34,183 nt of DNA from Chitinophagales bacterium (lineage in GTDB: Bacteria; Bacteroidota; Bacteroidia; Chitinophagales; Chitinophagaceae), in the NCBI GenBank assembly GCA_020059395.1, contig JAGVCC010000049.1, forward strand, positions 1 through 34,183. The letters run 5' to 3'. The position numbers were made by a program, and so were the translations under genes. Positions 8,234 through 16,652 of the stretch are shown here, in pieces. The notes below the pieces were generated by a model. That model was not told the DNA's origin and did not search any database. It saw only the letters and a list, made by a program, of their open reading frames with translations. Every line of letters starts with the position of its first letter. The first letter of the stretch is position 1.

Positions 8234-9196
8234 TTATTTGAGTGGTTTAATATCCTGCAGCAGGTTCTTTACCGTTGAGAGGTACGATTTGCCAACTAGT
8301 ATGGGCTCGTTTACGTTCTTTATTAAAAGCTTTAAACCTTGTGCATCACCTATAATTCTTTCAACTTTATTAAGGTTTACAATATAGCTTCTGTTACACC
8401 TAGCAATGGCATTGAGGTGTTTTATTTTATCAGCCGTATTTTTTAATGTATTCCGTAAAATGGTGGTTTTAACTGCTTGTTCGGCCATATAATGTACCGT
8501 TATATAATTGTCTGCCGAGCTTATAAACAGAAAGTTATTTACTTCAATTTCAACCGCCTCACCAATTCCCGTGCCCGTAAGTGTAATAAAATCGGTTTTC
8601 AGCTTAATAGTTGGGGCTTTATTTAAATTAGATGTTGTTCTTGTGGCATCTTCGCTTACTGCATCTTCACGTGCAGGTATGTTTTTTGTCTGATACTCCT
8701 GAAGTATTGTATTCCATAAAATAGCCTCATTCCTATATTTATCTTTTAGCCATTTTTGTTTGGTTAAAATAGAAAATGTTACGGGAAAAGCAGCCAAAGG
8801 CAACGTATATGAAACAGAAATTAAAAAAGTAATTAAATTCAAAGGGGTAGCATCAAAAATATTATGTGCAATGAGATTTACCACGGAAATCACAATTAGT
8901 ATTAAACAAATATAACATACTTCTTTTATTACAGTCCATTTGGCTTCGTGAAAAAAATTAGGGAAAACCCATGGTATAACCACAGTGAGCAAAACACAAA
9001 TGACTAGTGTTATACCTGAATATAAAAGTGCGTAATTCGTTTTTGTTTTTGCATCTAATAGATTTATATTAAATGGTTCCAAAACATACAACATTAAAAA
9101 AACTGTTGCAGCAGCAATAATACAAACCAGCAGTTGCTTTTTATGCTGTTTAAATGTTGGGAAGGGCTGTTTTAAAGCTGATAAATCAAAATTCAC
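8234..9196 (-). CDS. Membrane-anchored LytTR-family transcriptional regulator
   Basis: From the GTG at 9196 the protein has 320 residues. Four hydrophobic helices fill about residues 20-150 (for example LLVCIIAAATVFLMLYVLEPF). A linker of ~60 residues follows, and then a C-terminal LytTR DNA-binding domain with SSADNYITVHY, a TTILRNTLKN helix and the diagnostic RCNRSYIVNLNKV. There is no receiver domain, so this is the membrane-LytTR type common in Bacteroidota. The frame is open to an ATG at 9286, but a TATATTTG -7 box at 9225-9232 lies inside that extension, and the protein from the GTG begins NFDLSALKQPFPTF, as homologues are recalled to begin. I therefore prefer the GTG. It is monocistronic; signal and targets are unknown. 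Confidence 0.75.
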   Translation of the reverse strand: MNFDLSALKQPFPTFKQHKKQLLVCIIAAATVFLMLYVLEPFNINLLDAKTKTNYALLYSGITLVICVLLTVVIPWVFPNFFHEAKWTVIKEVCYICLILIVISVVNLIAHNIFDATPLNLITFLISVSYTLPLAAFPVTFSILTKQKWLKDKYRNEAILWNTILQEYQTKNIPAREDAVSEDATRTTSNLNKAPTIKLKTDFITLTGTGIGEAVEIEVNNFLFISSADNYITVHYMAEQAVKTTILRNTLKNTADKIKHLNAIARCNRSYIVNLNKVERIIGDAQGLKLLIKNVNEPILVGKSYLSTVKNLLQDIKPLK

Positions 9197-9807
9197 AATC
9201 TGGAAAACTATAAAATTTAAAACGCAAATATACTTAATAAAAGAAAGCTGTTTTCGTAAACTTAAGTGACGCCTTTTATTAAACATGTTACACCTGTAAA
9301 AATTGTAGTAAGTTGGTTATGGTTACGCTATTAAAATGGAAAAGCAGATAATAATTATGTGATTGTATGTATTACAGAAAGGCTGTTGCAAAATCTGATT
9401 GGCGCTATGGCGCTTAATTATTTTTTACCTGTGCTTTATTTAAGCATAAAAAAAACAATCGGCAATAATCAACTTAAATAGAAACTTAACGATAGTTATG
9501 TAGTAGAACATTTATACTAAAACGAATAATCAATACTATCATACAAAATACTCAGTTTAAATTTTTTTTTCACACTTATTCAGTAGTTGCTTCGTTTGGT
9601 TTAATTGATGTTGACCAGTTGGTAGAGCAAAAAATTATTCTCAAAAGTAAAGCTAATTTCAATTTTATCAGAAGCCATCCAAATCCTGTAAATAATTCCG
9701 GAATATAGACTGTTTTAGGATGGTAAAATTCTTAAAGTACTGTTTTTCAACTACAAATTTACTGGCACGGTTATTACAAATACATGCACAACCTATAAAT
9801 CGTATCT
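9197..9807. other. 611-base intergenic region without a recognisable gene
   Basis: The region separates divergent genes (LytTR and the LruC-type lipoprotein). It holds the LytTR -7 box (9225-9232), a small direct repeat of GGCGCTAT/GGCGCTTA near 9400-9418, long AT runs and a tRNA D-arm-like stretch (9616-9629) without the rest of a tRNA. No ORF in it looks coding. Part of it may be decayed sequence, since both flanks hold shortened genes. Confidence 0.5.
9225..9232 (-). promoter_or_regulatory. Bacteroidota -7 promoter box of the LytTR gene
   Basis: TATATTTG on the minus strand is an exact TAnnTTTG match ending 28 bases before the GTG at 9196. No convincing -33 TTTG is present. It argues against the longer start at 9286. 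Confidence 0.45.
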
Positions 9808-10386
9808 GTGAAAAAAAATACTCCTCTCCCTCTTTTACTTCTTGCACTGATATTTACAGGATGTATTAAAAAAGCTTTTCCAGATGACGGCACAACTGTT
9901 CCCGAAGAACAGCAAACAAAGAATAACCTGCTGCCCACTGCCGGATTTAAATTTAATACCAGTAGTGAAATTGAGGTAGAAATAACCACCTTGGACTATG
10001 ATGATAATCCGGTGCCAGGAATACGCATAAACATTTTTAGTGATTATCCTGAAAACGGCGGCAGTAAAATACTCAGTTGTTTTACCGGGGCAAACGAAGT
10101 TCATCTGCTTAACCAGCCACCCACAGATTTAGCAAATACAACATTATTTGGCACACAAAGCGACAGAAGCAATCCTGCAACCGCACAGTATTATTTAACA
10201 AGAAATAATTTACCTTTTGCAATTGACATTGCAAAAGCGTTTGAATACCCCGTTGAGAAAAAGGTAATAACACAGGCACATCTTAAATTTTATCAATGGG
10301 CAGCATTGGGCGGATGGCAATACAGAGACTGGTATATTATTACCACAACAGACTACCGTAATGCAGCTGATATTTTTAAAAGCTAA
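9808..10386 (+). pseudogene. LruC/DUF4842-type lipoprotein with large internal deletion
   Basis: The 192-residue product starts at a GTG and has a lipoprotein signal ending in the lipobox FTGC (Cys19). Residues 50-95 (EVEITTLDYDDNPVPGIRIN, then a PENGGSKIL segment) match the N-terminal beta domain of LruC-type proteins. From about residue 96 (EVHLLNQPPTDLANTTLFG) to the end (LPFAIDIAKAFEYPVEKKV, then a DWY...YRNAADI ending) it matches their extreme C terminus. Family members as I recall them have 600-700 residues, with several hundred between these parts, including the DWDFNDL-type centre. Here the two ends are joined in frame near codon 95 (GCA AAC GAA). It is either an internal deletion or an assembly collapse. 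It is closed by a strong terminator at 10453. Confidence 0.65.
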
Positions 10387-10452
10387 ATATTAAAAAGGAA
10401 CTAAATTATTTTATATAAACTCGTTTTCATTTTCAATGCCTTGGGTTAGGCA

Positions 10453-10491
10453 GAGAAAGCTGTTCAGTCTTGAACGGCTTTTCTTTTTTTT
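10453..10491 (+). terminator. Rho-independent terminator after the LruC-type gene
   Basis: The stem pairs 10454-10466 with 10471-10484, with one G-U pair and one bulge around a 4-base loop, and is followed directly by TTCTTTTTTTT. It lies 67 bases past the stop at 10386. It also shows that an in-frame ATG at 10470 cannot be the start of nagB. Confidence 0.75.
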
Positions 10492-10592
10492 ACAGCTCAT
10501 TATGCACCACATTGTTCAAGCAACCGTTTGCACGGCGCAGTAAAACCGCAACAAAAAAATCGTATTTTTACACAAACCAGATTTTGACTGCC

Positions 10593-12527
10593 ATGCACAA
10601 AATTGATTTAACAGATTCCTTAGAAAAAGTACCCGTAAAAATATTTTCTAACTCTGCCCACGGCTCTGCATTTGTTGCACGCCAAATAGCTGATTTAATA
10701 CGCCAGAAAGAACATGAAGGAAAAAAATGTGTGATTGGTTTGGCAACGGGTTCTTCACCCAAAACTTTATATACCGAACTGGTTCGTATGCACCAGCAGG
10801 AAAATCTGAGTTTTAAAAACGTAATCACATTCAATCTGGATCAATATTACCCAATGGATAAAGATGCGCTGCAGAGTTATCATTACTTCATGCGTAAAAA
10901 TTTATTTGAGCATACTGATATTGATCCTGCAAATTATCACCTGCCCGATGGAATGATACCAAAAGACAAAGTGAAAGCCCATTGTTTGGACTATGAAAAA
11001 CAAATTGAAGCCGCTGGTGGGTTGGATTTACAAATACTGGGCATTGGTGTAAACGGACACATTGGCTTTAACGAACCGGGCAGCGGCATTTACAGCAAAA
11101 CACGTTTAGTTACTTTAGATAACAGTACCCGTATGGCTAATGCCTACGAGTTTGGTAATATGAGCGAAGTTCCACGTATGGCTATAACAATGGGCATAAG
11201 CACTATATTAAAAAGTAAAAAAATAATTTTAATGGCATGGGGCCAAACAAAGGCTCCTGTAATTCAAAAAGCCATTGAGCTGGATGATACAGAAGATATA
11301 CCGGCATCGCTGCTGCAAAATCATGATGACTGCACATTTGTTGTAGATGAAACCGCTGCCAGTGAACTGACACGTTTTAAAAGCCCATGGCTTACCGGTG
11401 AATGTGAGTGGGATGCAAAAATGGTACGCCGTGCCGTTACTAACCTTGCTTTAAAACTACATAAGCCTGTGCTTAGCTTAACCACAGAAGATTATAATGA
11501 TAATGGACTGAATGATTTAATAACGGAGAAAGGAAATGCCTACGATATAAATTTAGAGGTGTTTTATCAGTTAAGAGATTCTATTACAGGATGGCCCGGT
11601 GGAAAGCCGGGTATGCAATTGCAAAAACATCCTGAACGCAGTGAACCCTTTCCCAAAAAAGTCATCCTCTTCTCCCCTCACCCTGATGATGATATTATTA
11701 GTATGGGCGGCACATTTATGCGCCTGCATGATCAGGGACATGAAGTGCATGTGGCATACCAAACCAGCGGCAACATAGCCGTAACCGACGAGTTTGTAAC
11801 AAGGTTTATAGATTTTGCTGTGGGTTTTGAAAGTATGTTTGATATTGATGAAACCAAAAGCAAAAGAATTTTAGATACTGCCATTTCATTTCTAAAAACA
11901 AAAAAATCTACTGAAAAAGATACACCTGAAATACGAGCAATTAAAGGATTGATAAGAAGATGCGAAGCAAAAGCCACCTGTAAATATGTTGGATTAACTG
12001 ATGCACAGATTCATTTTCAAAACTTACCTTTTTATGAAACAGGTACTATTGAAAAAAATCCAATGAGCGAAGCGGATGTGCAATTGACAATAGATTTATT
12101 AAACAAAATACAACCGCAGCAAATTTATTGTGCCGGAGATTTTGCCGACCCACACGGCACACATAAAGTGTGCTTTGATGTTGTGCTGGAAGCTTTAAAG
12201 CGCTTGAAAGTTGAAAGTGAACAGTTAAAAACAGAAAGGCACTGGATACACAGTTGCTGGCTTTGGTTATATAAAGGCGCCTGGCAGGAATGGGATATTA
12301 CCGAAATTGAAATGGCCATACCTATGAGCCCCGACCAGGTTACAAAAAAACGCAACGGTATTTTTATTCATCAATCGCAAAAAGATACGGTGCCTTTTCA
12401 GGGCAGCGACAGCCGTGAATTTTGGCAGCGTGCCGAAGAAAGAAATGCCGCAACTGCTAAGCTTTACGCACAATTAGGTTTAACGCAGTATGCAGCTATG
12501 GAGGCTTTTGTACGATGGAAGTTTTAA
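10593..12527 (+). CDS. nagB: Glucosamine-6-phosphate deaminase fused to a PIG-L (LmbE-like) deacetylase domain
   Basis: This 644-residue two-domain protein starts at the ATG at 10593 (MHKIDLTDSLEKVP). Residues 15-270 are a NagB domain: GLATGSSPKTLY (phosphate binding), NLDQYYPM with the base Asp83, and GVNGHIGFNEPGSG with His156 and Glu161. It converts glucosamine 6-phosphate to fructose 6-phosphate and ammonia. Residues ~355-600 are a PIG-L/LmbE domain with the zinc motif SPHPDDDIISMGG and a downstream DPHGTHK, the fold of GlcNAc deacetylases. This fusion is typical of Bacteroidota and may couple deacetylation of an N-acetylglucosamine derivative to deamination. The residue after Asp83 is Gln where E. 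coli has Glu73. The gene stands alone and ends in a bidirectional terminator. Confidence 0.92.
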   Translation: MHKIDLTDSLEKVPVKIFSNSAHGSAFVARQIADLIRQKEHEGKKCVIGLATGSSPKTLYTELVRMHQQENLSFKNVITFNLDQYYPMDKDALQSYHYFMRKNLFEHTDIDPANYHLPDGMIPKDKVKAHCLDYEKQIEAAGGLDLQILGIGVNGHIGFNEPGSGIYSKTRLVTLDNSTRMANAYEFGNMSEVPRMAITMGISTILKSKKIILMAWGQTKAPVIQKAIELDDTEDIPASLLQNHDDCTFVVDETAASELTRFKSPWLTGECEWDAKMVRRAVTNLALKLHKPVLSLTTEDYNDNGLNDLITEKGNAYDINLEVFYQLRDSITGWPGGKPGMQLQKHPERSEPFPKKVILFSPHPDDDIISMGGTFMRLHDQGHEVHVAYQTSGNIAVTDEFVTRFIDFAVGFESMFDIDETKSKRILDTAISFLKTKKSTEKDTPEIRAIKGLIRRCEAKATCKYVGLTDAQIHFQNLPFYETGTIEKNPMSEADVQLTIDLLNKIQPQQIYCAGDFADPHGTHKVCFDVVLEALKRLKVESEQLKTERHWIHSCWLWLYKGAWQEWDITEIEMAIPMSPDQVTKKRNGIFIHQSQKDTVPFQGSDSREFWQRAEERNAATAKLYAQLGLTQYAAMEAFVRWKF

Positions 12528-12544
12528 AATCTTAATAGTACAAT

Positions 12545-12579
12545 AAAAGCTGTATGGTGTTATCCCATACAGCTTTTTT
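12545..12579. terminator. Bidirectional rho-independent terminator
   Basis: A perfect 13-bp stem pairs AAAAGCTGTATGG (12545-12557) with 12565-12577 around a 7-base loop. T-runs follow on both strands. It sits between the convergent nagB fusion gene and the secreted-protein gene and should serve both. Confidence 0.85.
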
Positions 12580-12593
12580 ATACCGTTATAGCC

Positions 12594-13181
12594 CTACTCT
12601 TTTTTTGATGTTGCATCTTCCGGCAATATTTCATCATCCTCTTTTTTGTCGTACACATACAAACTTACCTGCCAGCCCGTAATAGTGTACTGCAAGGCCA
12701 CTTCAATTTTTACATCTTTATACAAATCACCTTGGTTACCCAGCTTGAAAATACTGCCTGCAAATTTTTTCGCTTCTTTCGGCTCATCATACACAGTGTT
12801 GGCCATACTGGTTTTGGTACAGCCAGGCAATTGCAGGTGCTTTACCTGCAAAAATAATTCCCGGTATGGCTTTTTAGCTGCTGCAAAACCTTCTGCTTCC
12901 GGCATTACAGCCTGCCAGCTGCGGTTTTTATTTTTTTCTGATTTGTATTGCGTAACCGTACAGTTTTCTGTTCCCGGAAAATTCACTTTACTGCTATAAT
13001 CACTGCTCTCAACATTTTCCTGCAGCAATATGCCGGTAATATTTTGAAGCCGGTTGGGGAAATCAATCACCACCTGCTTTAATGCCTGCTGTACTGCAGC
13101 ATCCAGCTTAAATAAAAGCTGTGCTTTTACTGTACACATACAAAAAGAAAAAATCAGCAATGTACTCATCTTCGTTCTCAT
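12594..13181 (-). CDS. Secreted protein of unknown function
   Basis: This 195-residue protein has a signal peptide (MRTKMSTLLIFSFCMCTVKA, residues 1-20). The mature part has a helical start (KLDAAVQQALKQVVIDFPNRL), two well-spaced Cys (in GTENCTV and LPGCTK) that could form a disulfide, and a C-terminal pair of strands (EVALQYTITGWQVSLYVYDK) followed by an acidic, lysine-rich tail. I recognise no family. It is monocistronic, facing nagB across a shared terminator, with a 218-base upstream region shared with the amidotransferase-like gene. Confidence 0.65.
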   Translation of the reverse strand: MRTKMSTLLIFSFCMCTVKAQLLFKLDAAVQQALKQVVIDFPNRLQNITGILLQENVESSDYSSKVNFPGTENCTVTQYKSEKNKNRSWQAVMPEAEGFAAAKKPYRELFLQVKHLQLPGCTKTSMANTVYDEPKEAKKFAGSIFKLGNQGDLYKDVKIEVALQYTITGWQVSLYVYDKKEDDEILPEDATSKKE

Positions 13182-13282
13182 AGTAATTTGGGTTTAGTTA
13201 TAAACAGTGCTTCAACGGAAAAAATCTTAGCTATAGTATTGGTTTTTCAGCAGCGAGTAAGCTCAAACAGCACTTTATCTTT

Positions 13283-13368
13283 CCACACGTGTGGATTACT
13301 TTACTCACACCAGCAAAAAACATAAAACAGGCAATGAAAAACCCGTTTTATGACAGTAGCAGGCAATG
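13283..13368. promoter_or_regulatory. Structured divergent promoter region with palindrome, hairpin and direct repeats
   Basis: The region between the divergent genes at 13181 and 13400 contains a perfect 12-bp palindrome CCACACGTGTGG (13283-13294), an 11-bp stem with one mismatch (13321-13331 with 13342-13352), and a 9-base direct repeat CAGGCAATG at 13328 and 13360, 32 bases apart (about three helical turns). These could be protein-binding sites. No regulator can be named. Confidence 0.35.
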
Positions 13369-13386
13369 TCATTTTTAAAAAATCAG

Positions 13387-13394
13387 TAAGTTTG
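13387..13394 (+). promoter_or_regulatory. -7 promoter box of the amidotransferase-like gene
   Basis: TAAGTTTG is an exact TAnnTTTG match and ends 5 bases before the ATG at 13400. If used, transcription would begin at or next to the start codon, giving a leaderless mRNA. Confidence 0.45.
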
Positions 13395-13399
13395 CACAC

Positions 13400-14245
13400 A
13401 TGAGTTTGGTAGTAACAAAAAGCATACGAATAGCTATTCTAGATATGAATGAGGGCAAGCCCAATCAGGGTATGCGTTGTATACGTGAAATACTAAATCA
13501 GTTTGGAGATGCTGCAAATATTGACCTTGACTGGGATGAGTTTGAAGTGAGGGTAGAAAAACAAGTTCCTTCTTTAGATTACGATATTTATATTTCGAGC
13601 GGCGGCCCCGGCAGCCCCTTAGAAAGTGAAGGCAGCGATTGGGAAAAAGTTTATTTTAACTGGCTTGATGGTGTGCTTGAATACAACAGTAACGATGCAT
13701 ACGTACAAAAGAAAAAAATATTTTTTATTTGTCACAGTTACCAGCTTGCCTGCCGGCATTTAAAAATTGCGACGGTATCTAAAAGAAAAAGTACAGCCTT
13801 TGGTGTTTTTCCAGTACATCCCTTGCCTGTCGCAACAGACGAGCCTGTATTTGACGGACTACGCAATCCGTTTTATGCTGTTGACAGCCGAGACTTTCAG
13901 GTAATTGCGCCCAACCATAACAAATTGCACCAAATGGGTGCCAGTATTTTAGCTATAGAAAAAGAGCGGCCCCACATACCGCTGGAAAGAGCGATAATGG
14001 CCATACGCTTTAATGAACACATGATTGGCACTCAATTTCACCCCGAAGCCGATGCCATTGGTATGAGCCTGCACCTGCAAACAGAAGATAAAAAGAAAAC
14101 CGTAATTGAAAACTACGGGCAGCAAAAATGGCAAAGCATGATTGAACACCTTAACGATCCCGATAAAATTATGTGGACCTACGCACATATACTGCCCAAT
14201 TTTTTAAACCTGGCGGTGGAAAGTATGCAGGCTGTGGAAGTATAA
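13400..14245 (+). CDS. Class I glutamine amidotransferase-like protein
   Basis: This 281-residue protein has a complete GATase1 triad: the nucleophile Cys111 in FFICHSYQLACRHL, and His214 and Glu216 in GTQFHPEAD. YISSGGPGSPLE near 64 corresponds to the oxyanion strand (SGGPxS) of the family. The nucleophile elbow reads ICHSYQ instead of the usual GICxGxQ, so it is a divergent branch. It would hydrolyse glutamine and pass ammonia to a partner, or act as a related hydrolase. No synthetase domain is attached. The next gene, 162 bases downstream, is ATP-grasp-like and could be the ammonia acceptor. The start has a -7 box 5 bases upstream and no ribosome-binding site. The pairing with its neighbours is inferred. 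Confidence 0.75.
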   Translation: MSLVVTKSIRIAILDMNEGKPNQGMRCIREILNQFGDAANIDLDWDEFEVRVEKQVPSLDYDIYISSGGPGSPLESEGSDWEKVYFNWLDGVLEYNSNDAYVQKKKIFFICHSYQLACRHLKIATVSKRKSTAFGVFPVHPLPVATDEPVFDGLRNPFYAVDSRDFQVIAPNHNKLHQMGASILAIEKERPHIPLERAIMAIRFNEHMIGTQFHPEADAIGMSLHLQTEDKKKTVIENYGQQKWQSMIEHLNDPDKIMWTYAHILPNFLNLAVESMQAVEV

Positions 14246-14393
14246 TTTTATTGAACAAACTCCACAACCCCGATAGAACAGTATTAACAGAGTTTATCCT
14301 GTAGAAGAAAGGGCTCCATTCAACATCATCTTTCAATTTAGCTTTTATTAAGCTGAATAAATTCTTTACTTTTAGTAGAACAAACTGCACATT

Positions 14394-14402
14394 TAATTTT
14401 TG
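14394..14402 (+). promoter_or_regulatory. Possible -7 promoter box of the ATP-grasp-like gene
   Basis: TAATTTTTG resembles TAnnTTTG with one extra base and ends 5 bases before the ATG at 14408, repeating the arrangement seen at 13387. It would give this gene its own start of transcription. Confidence 0.3.
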
Positions 14403-14407
14403 TAAGT

Positions 14408-15598
14408 ATGATACCTGCACTCCGTCATCAGTTCAACGGCAATTTTACCAAAGAAAAGTACGAAGCGTATGTAAAAGAAATTGAAGCGCTGCATCCCGGC
14501 GCTCTCGATTTTCGCAATGCAGAAACGCCACTGTTTGTACCAAAAGGTTTTACCCATAAAATGCTGAAAGCCTGTGATGATATTATAGATGTTATCATCA
14601 ATCCAAAATTTATGGAGCTTACAGAACGGGGCATACCAAAAAACGTTTACGTACCGGGGCAAAAAGGCCACAGTCATTTTATTGCTTTTGATTTTGGCGT
14701 GTGCGAAAACGAAAACGGAGCGCTGGAGCCGCAGCTGATAGAAATGCAGGGCTTCCCTACCCTTTTTGCTTTTCAGGCTTATCACTCTGAAATAACAGCA
14801 AAGTATGCTGATATGCCGGATAATTTTTCTCCTTATTTAAATGGTTACAATAAAGAAACCTATTTGCAATTATTAAAAGAAATAATTGTTGGCAACATGA
14901 ATCCGGAAAATGTTGTGCTGCTTGAAATTTTTCCGGAGCAGCAGAAAACCAGAATAGATTTTTATTGTACCGAAGCAGCGCTGGGTATTAAAACGGTTTG
15001 CCTTACTAAATTAATGGCTGAGGGTAACAAACTGTTTTATAACAACAACGGCACCAAAACCGAAATAAAAAGAATTTACAACCGCTTAATTTTTGATGAC
15101 CTGCAAAAACAGGAAGGCCTTGAAAATATTATTGACCTTACCAAAGATTATGATGTGGAATGGGTGCCGCACCCTAACTGGTTTTACCGCATCAGTAAAT
15201 TTACCCTGCCGTTTATTGATAACCCTAATGTACCTAAAACATTTTTTTTAAGCGATTTAAAACAGGCACCTGCCGATTTAGAAAACTATGTATTGAAACC
15301 ATTATTTTCTTTTGCAGGCCAGGGCGTGGTAATAGATGTAACACAAAATGATATTGATACTGTAAAAGACCCAGAAAACTGGATACTGCAGCGCAAAGTA
15401 AAATATGCTGATGTAATTGAAACACCCGATGTGGCCGCCAAAGCAGAAATACGGTTATTTTATTTTTGGAAAGACGGCTGGCAAAAACCAGTGGCAGTAC
15501 ATAACCTTGCAAGGCTAAGCAAAGGCAAAATGATTGGCACCCGCTATAACAAGGATAAGGAGTGGGTTGGCGGCGGTGTGGCTTTTTTTGAAAAGTAG
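14408..15598 (+). CDS. ATP-grasp-like carboxylate ligase of unknown substrate
   Basis: This is a 396-residue soluble protein. The C-terminal part has features of the ATP-grasp fold: YVLKPLFSFAGQGVVIDV (about residues 297-314; Lys plus a Gly-rich loop, as in KPxxxxxGxGV), an ILQRKVKYADV strand-helix typical of the adenine-binding edge, and KAEIRLFYFW with a charged strand that could supply the metal-binding acid. The N-terminal half contains EMQGFPTLFAFQAYHSEI and a region EIKRIYNRLIFDDL that may bind the acceptor. ATP-grasp enzymes activate a carboxylate as acyl phosphate and join it to an amine or thiol. Lying between an amidotransferase-like and a helical protein gene, it may use ammonia from the former. 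The exact family is not recognised. Confidence 0.55.
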   Translation: MIPALRHQFNGNFTKEKYEAYVKEIEALHPGALDFRNAETPLFVPKGFTHKMLKACDDIIDVIINPKFMELTERGIPKNVYVPGQKGHSHFIAFDFGVCENENGALEPQLIEMQGFPTLFAFQAYHSEITAKYADMPDNFSPYLNGYNKETYLQLLKEIIVGNMNPENVVLLEIFPEQQKTRIDFYCTEAALGIKTVCLTKLMAEGNKLFYNNNGTKTEIKRIYNRLIFDDLQKQEGLENIIDLTKDYDVEWVPHPNWFYRISKFTLPFIDNPNVPKTFFLSDLKQAPADLENYVLKPLFSFAGQGVVIDVTQNDIDTVKDPENWILQRKVKYADVIETPDVAAKAEIRLFYFWKDGWQKPVAVHNLARLSKGKMIGTRYNKDKEWVGGGVAFFEK

Positions 15599-15619
15599 CC
15601 CCTAACCCCCAAAGGGGAA
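15599..15619. repeat. Short C4/G4 intergenic element
   Basis: CCCCTAACCCCCAAAGGGG can fold with a 4-bp stem and 3-base loop. It lies directly after the stop of the ATP-grasp-like gene and 14 bases before the next start. Similar CCCC...AAAGGGG words recur between genes in many Bacteroidota genomes, from memory. Confidence 0.35.
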
Positions 15620-15632
15620 TTGAACAAAGCGA

Positions 15633-16652
15633 ATGAAAAGTGTAAAAAATATAAGTATGAAAAACGGTCTTGCAAGATTTGATTATTACCTGAACCAGCT
15701 GCAGGTTTTATTAACCAAAGCTGCTAAACAAAAAAATGCTGCATTGTGGCTGTACCAGAATAATGCCCGTACACCTTTGTTTATGCTGGAAGGCCTGGCA
15801 AAACTGTATGCAGGCATGCACAACAAAAAAAAATTTACCAAAATAAAAGAGCATTTTAAATTTTTAGAAGATGCACTGGGTGCCATTGATTATTATGATG
15901 CCGCTGCAAAACAGTTTGCGCAAAATAAAAAAATACCTGTTGCTGTTACACAGTATTTGCAGGCACAAACCCGTGAAAAAATTCAGCAGTTAAATGAATT
16001 ACTTACAGAAAAAGACTGGATAGCCGAAGGCGAAAACCGCATAACAAAAATAAAAGCCAAACTGGAAGAGGCAGACTGGCTGAAACCGGAAGATGAAATG
16101 AAGAAAATGGAAGGCTTTTATGGGGAAGCTATATTGAGCATTATTGAATTTACACAGGAAACAAAATTTGCTTTTACAAATGTAGAAGCAGATGTGCATG
16201 AACTGCGCCGCAAATTACGCTGGCTGAGTATTTATCCGCAGGCACTGCAGGGCTGTGTACAATTAAGTAAAGATAAAAAAACCGTGCCACAGCATCTTAA
16301 AAAATACCTTACTAAAGAAATAATAAAATCACCTTTTAACAAACTGCCGGATGCAGGAAGCAACAGCCATTTTTTACTGTTGAATCAAAATTATTTTTAT
16401 GCCTTAAGCTGGATAATTGCACAACTGGGGGAACTAAAAGACAGCGGCCTGGGAGTTGTTGCCGTTAAAGAGTCATTGCAGCTTACATCATCTGTAAGCG
16501 ATGAAGCTGCTTACAAAAAAGCTTATGAACTGCTGGGTAAGCAGCAACTAAAAATGCCGCAGCTTTTAAAAGAAGCTTCCACTAACTGCAAAACATTTTT
16601 TTCAGAGCACAATCTGGAATATCTGGTTAATGGAACGGCAGCAGTTAAATAA
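15633..16652 (+). CDS. All-helical protein of unknown function (faintly CHAD-like)
   Basis: This 339-residue protein has no signal peptide and is almost entirely helical and lysine-rich. The N-terminal helices include LFMLEGLAKLYAGMHNKKKF followed by FLEDALGAIDYYDAAAKQ. A central helix, DVHELRRKLRWLSIYPQAL (about residues 188-206), has the His-x-x-Arg-(x)n-Arg-Trp pattern that recalls CHAD domains (VHxLRxxxKRLR), which are known to bind polyphosphate in some proteins. The match is weak and could be chance. It follows the ATP-grasp-like gene by 34 bases and is likely co-transcribed with it. A second ATG at 15657 is possible. Its stop codon lies in the loop of a hairpin shared with the convergent TonB receptor gene. 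Confidence 0.55.
   Translation: MKSVKNISMKNGLARFDYYLNQLQVLLTKAAKQKNAALWLYQNNARTPLFMLEGLAKLYAGMHNKKKFTKIKEHFKFLEDALGAIDYYDAAAKQFAQNKKIPVAVTQYLQAQTREKIQQLNELLTEKDWIAEGENRITKIKAKLEEADWLKPEDEMKKMEGFYGEAILSIIEFTQETKFAFTNVEADVHELRRKLRWLSIYPQALQGCVQLSKDKKTVPQHLKKYLTKEIIKSPFNKLPDAGSNSHFLLLNQNYFYALSWIIAQLGELKDSGLGVVAVKESLQLTSSVSDEAAYKKAYELLGKQQLKMPQLLKEASTNCKTFFSEHNLEYLVNGTAAVK

Noticed and set aside
9616-9629. CAGTTGGTAGAGCA, identical to a common tRNA D-arm
   Set aside because: No acceptor stem, anticodon arm or TTCGA-type T-arm surrounds it, so it is not a tRNA gene; a chance match or old fragment cannot be told apart.
10470-10592. 41-codon upstream extension of the nagB fusion gene
   Set aside because: The extension begins inside the terminator of the preceding gene and its sequence does not resemble NagB; the ATG at 10593 starts the family sequence.
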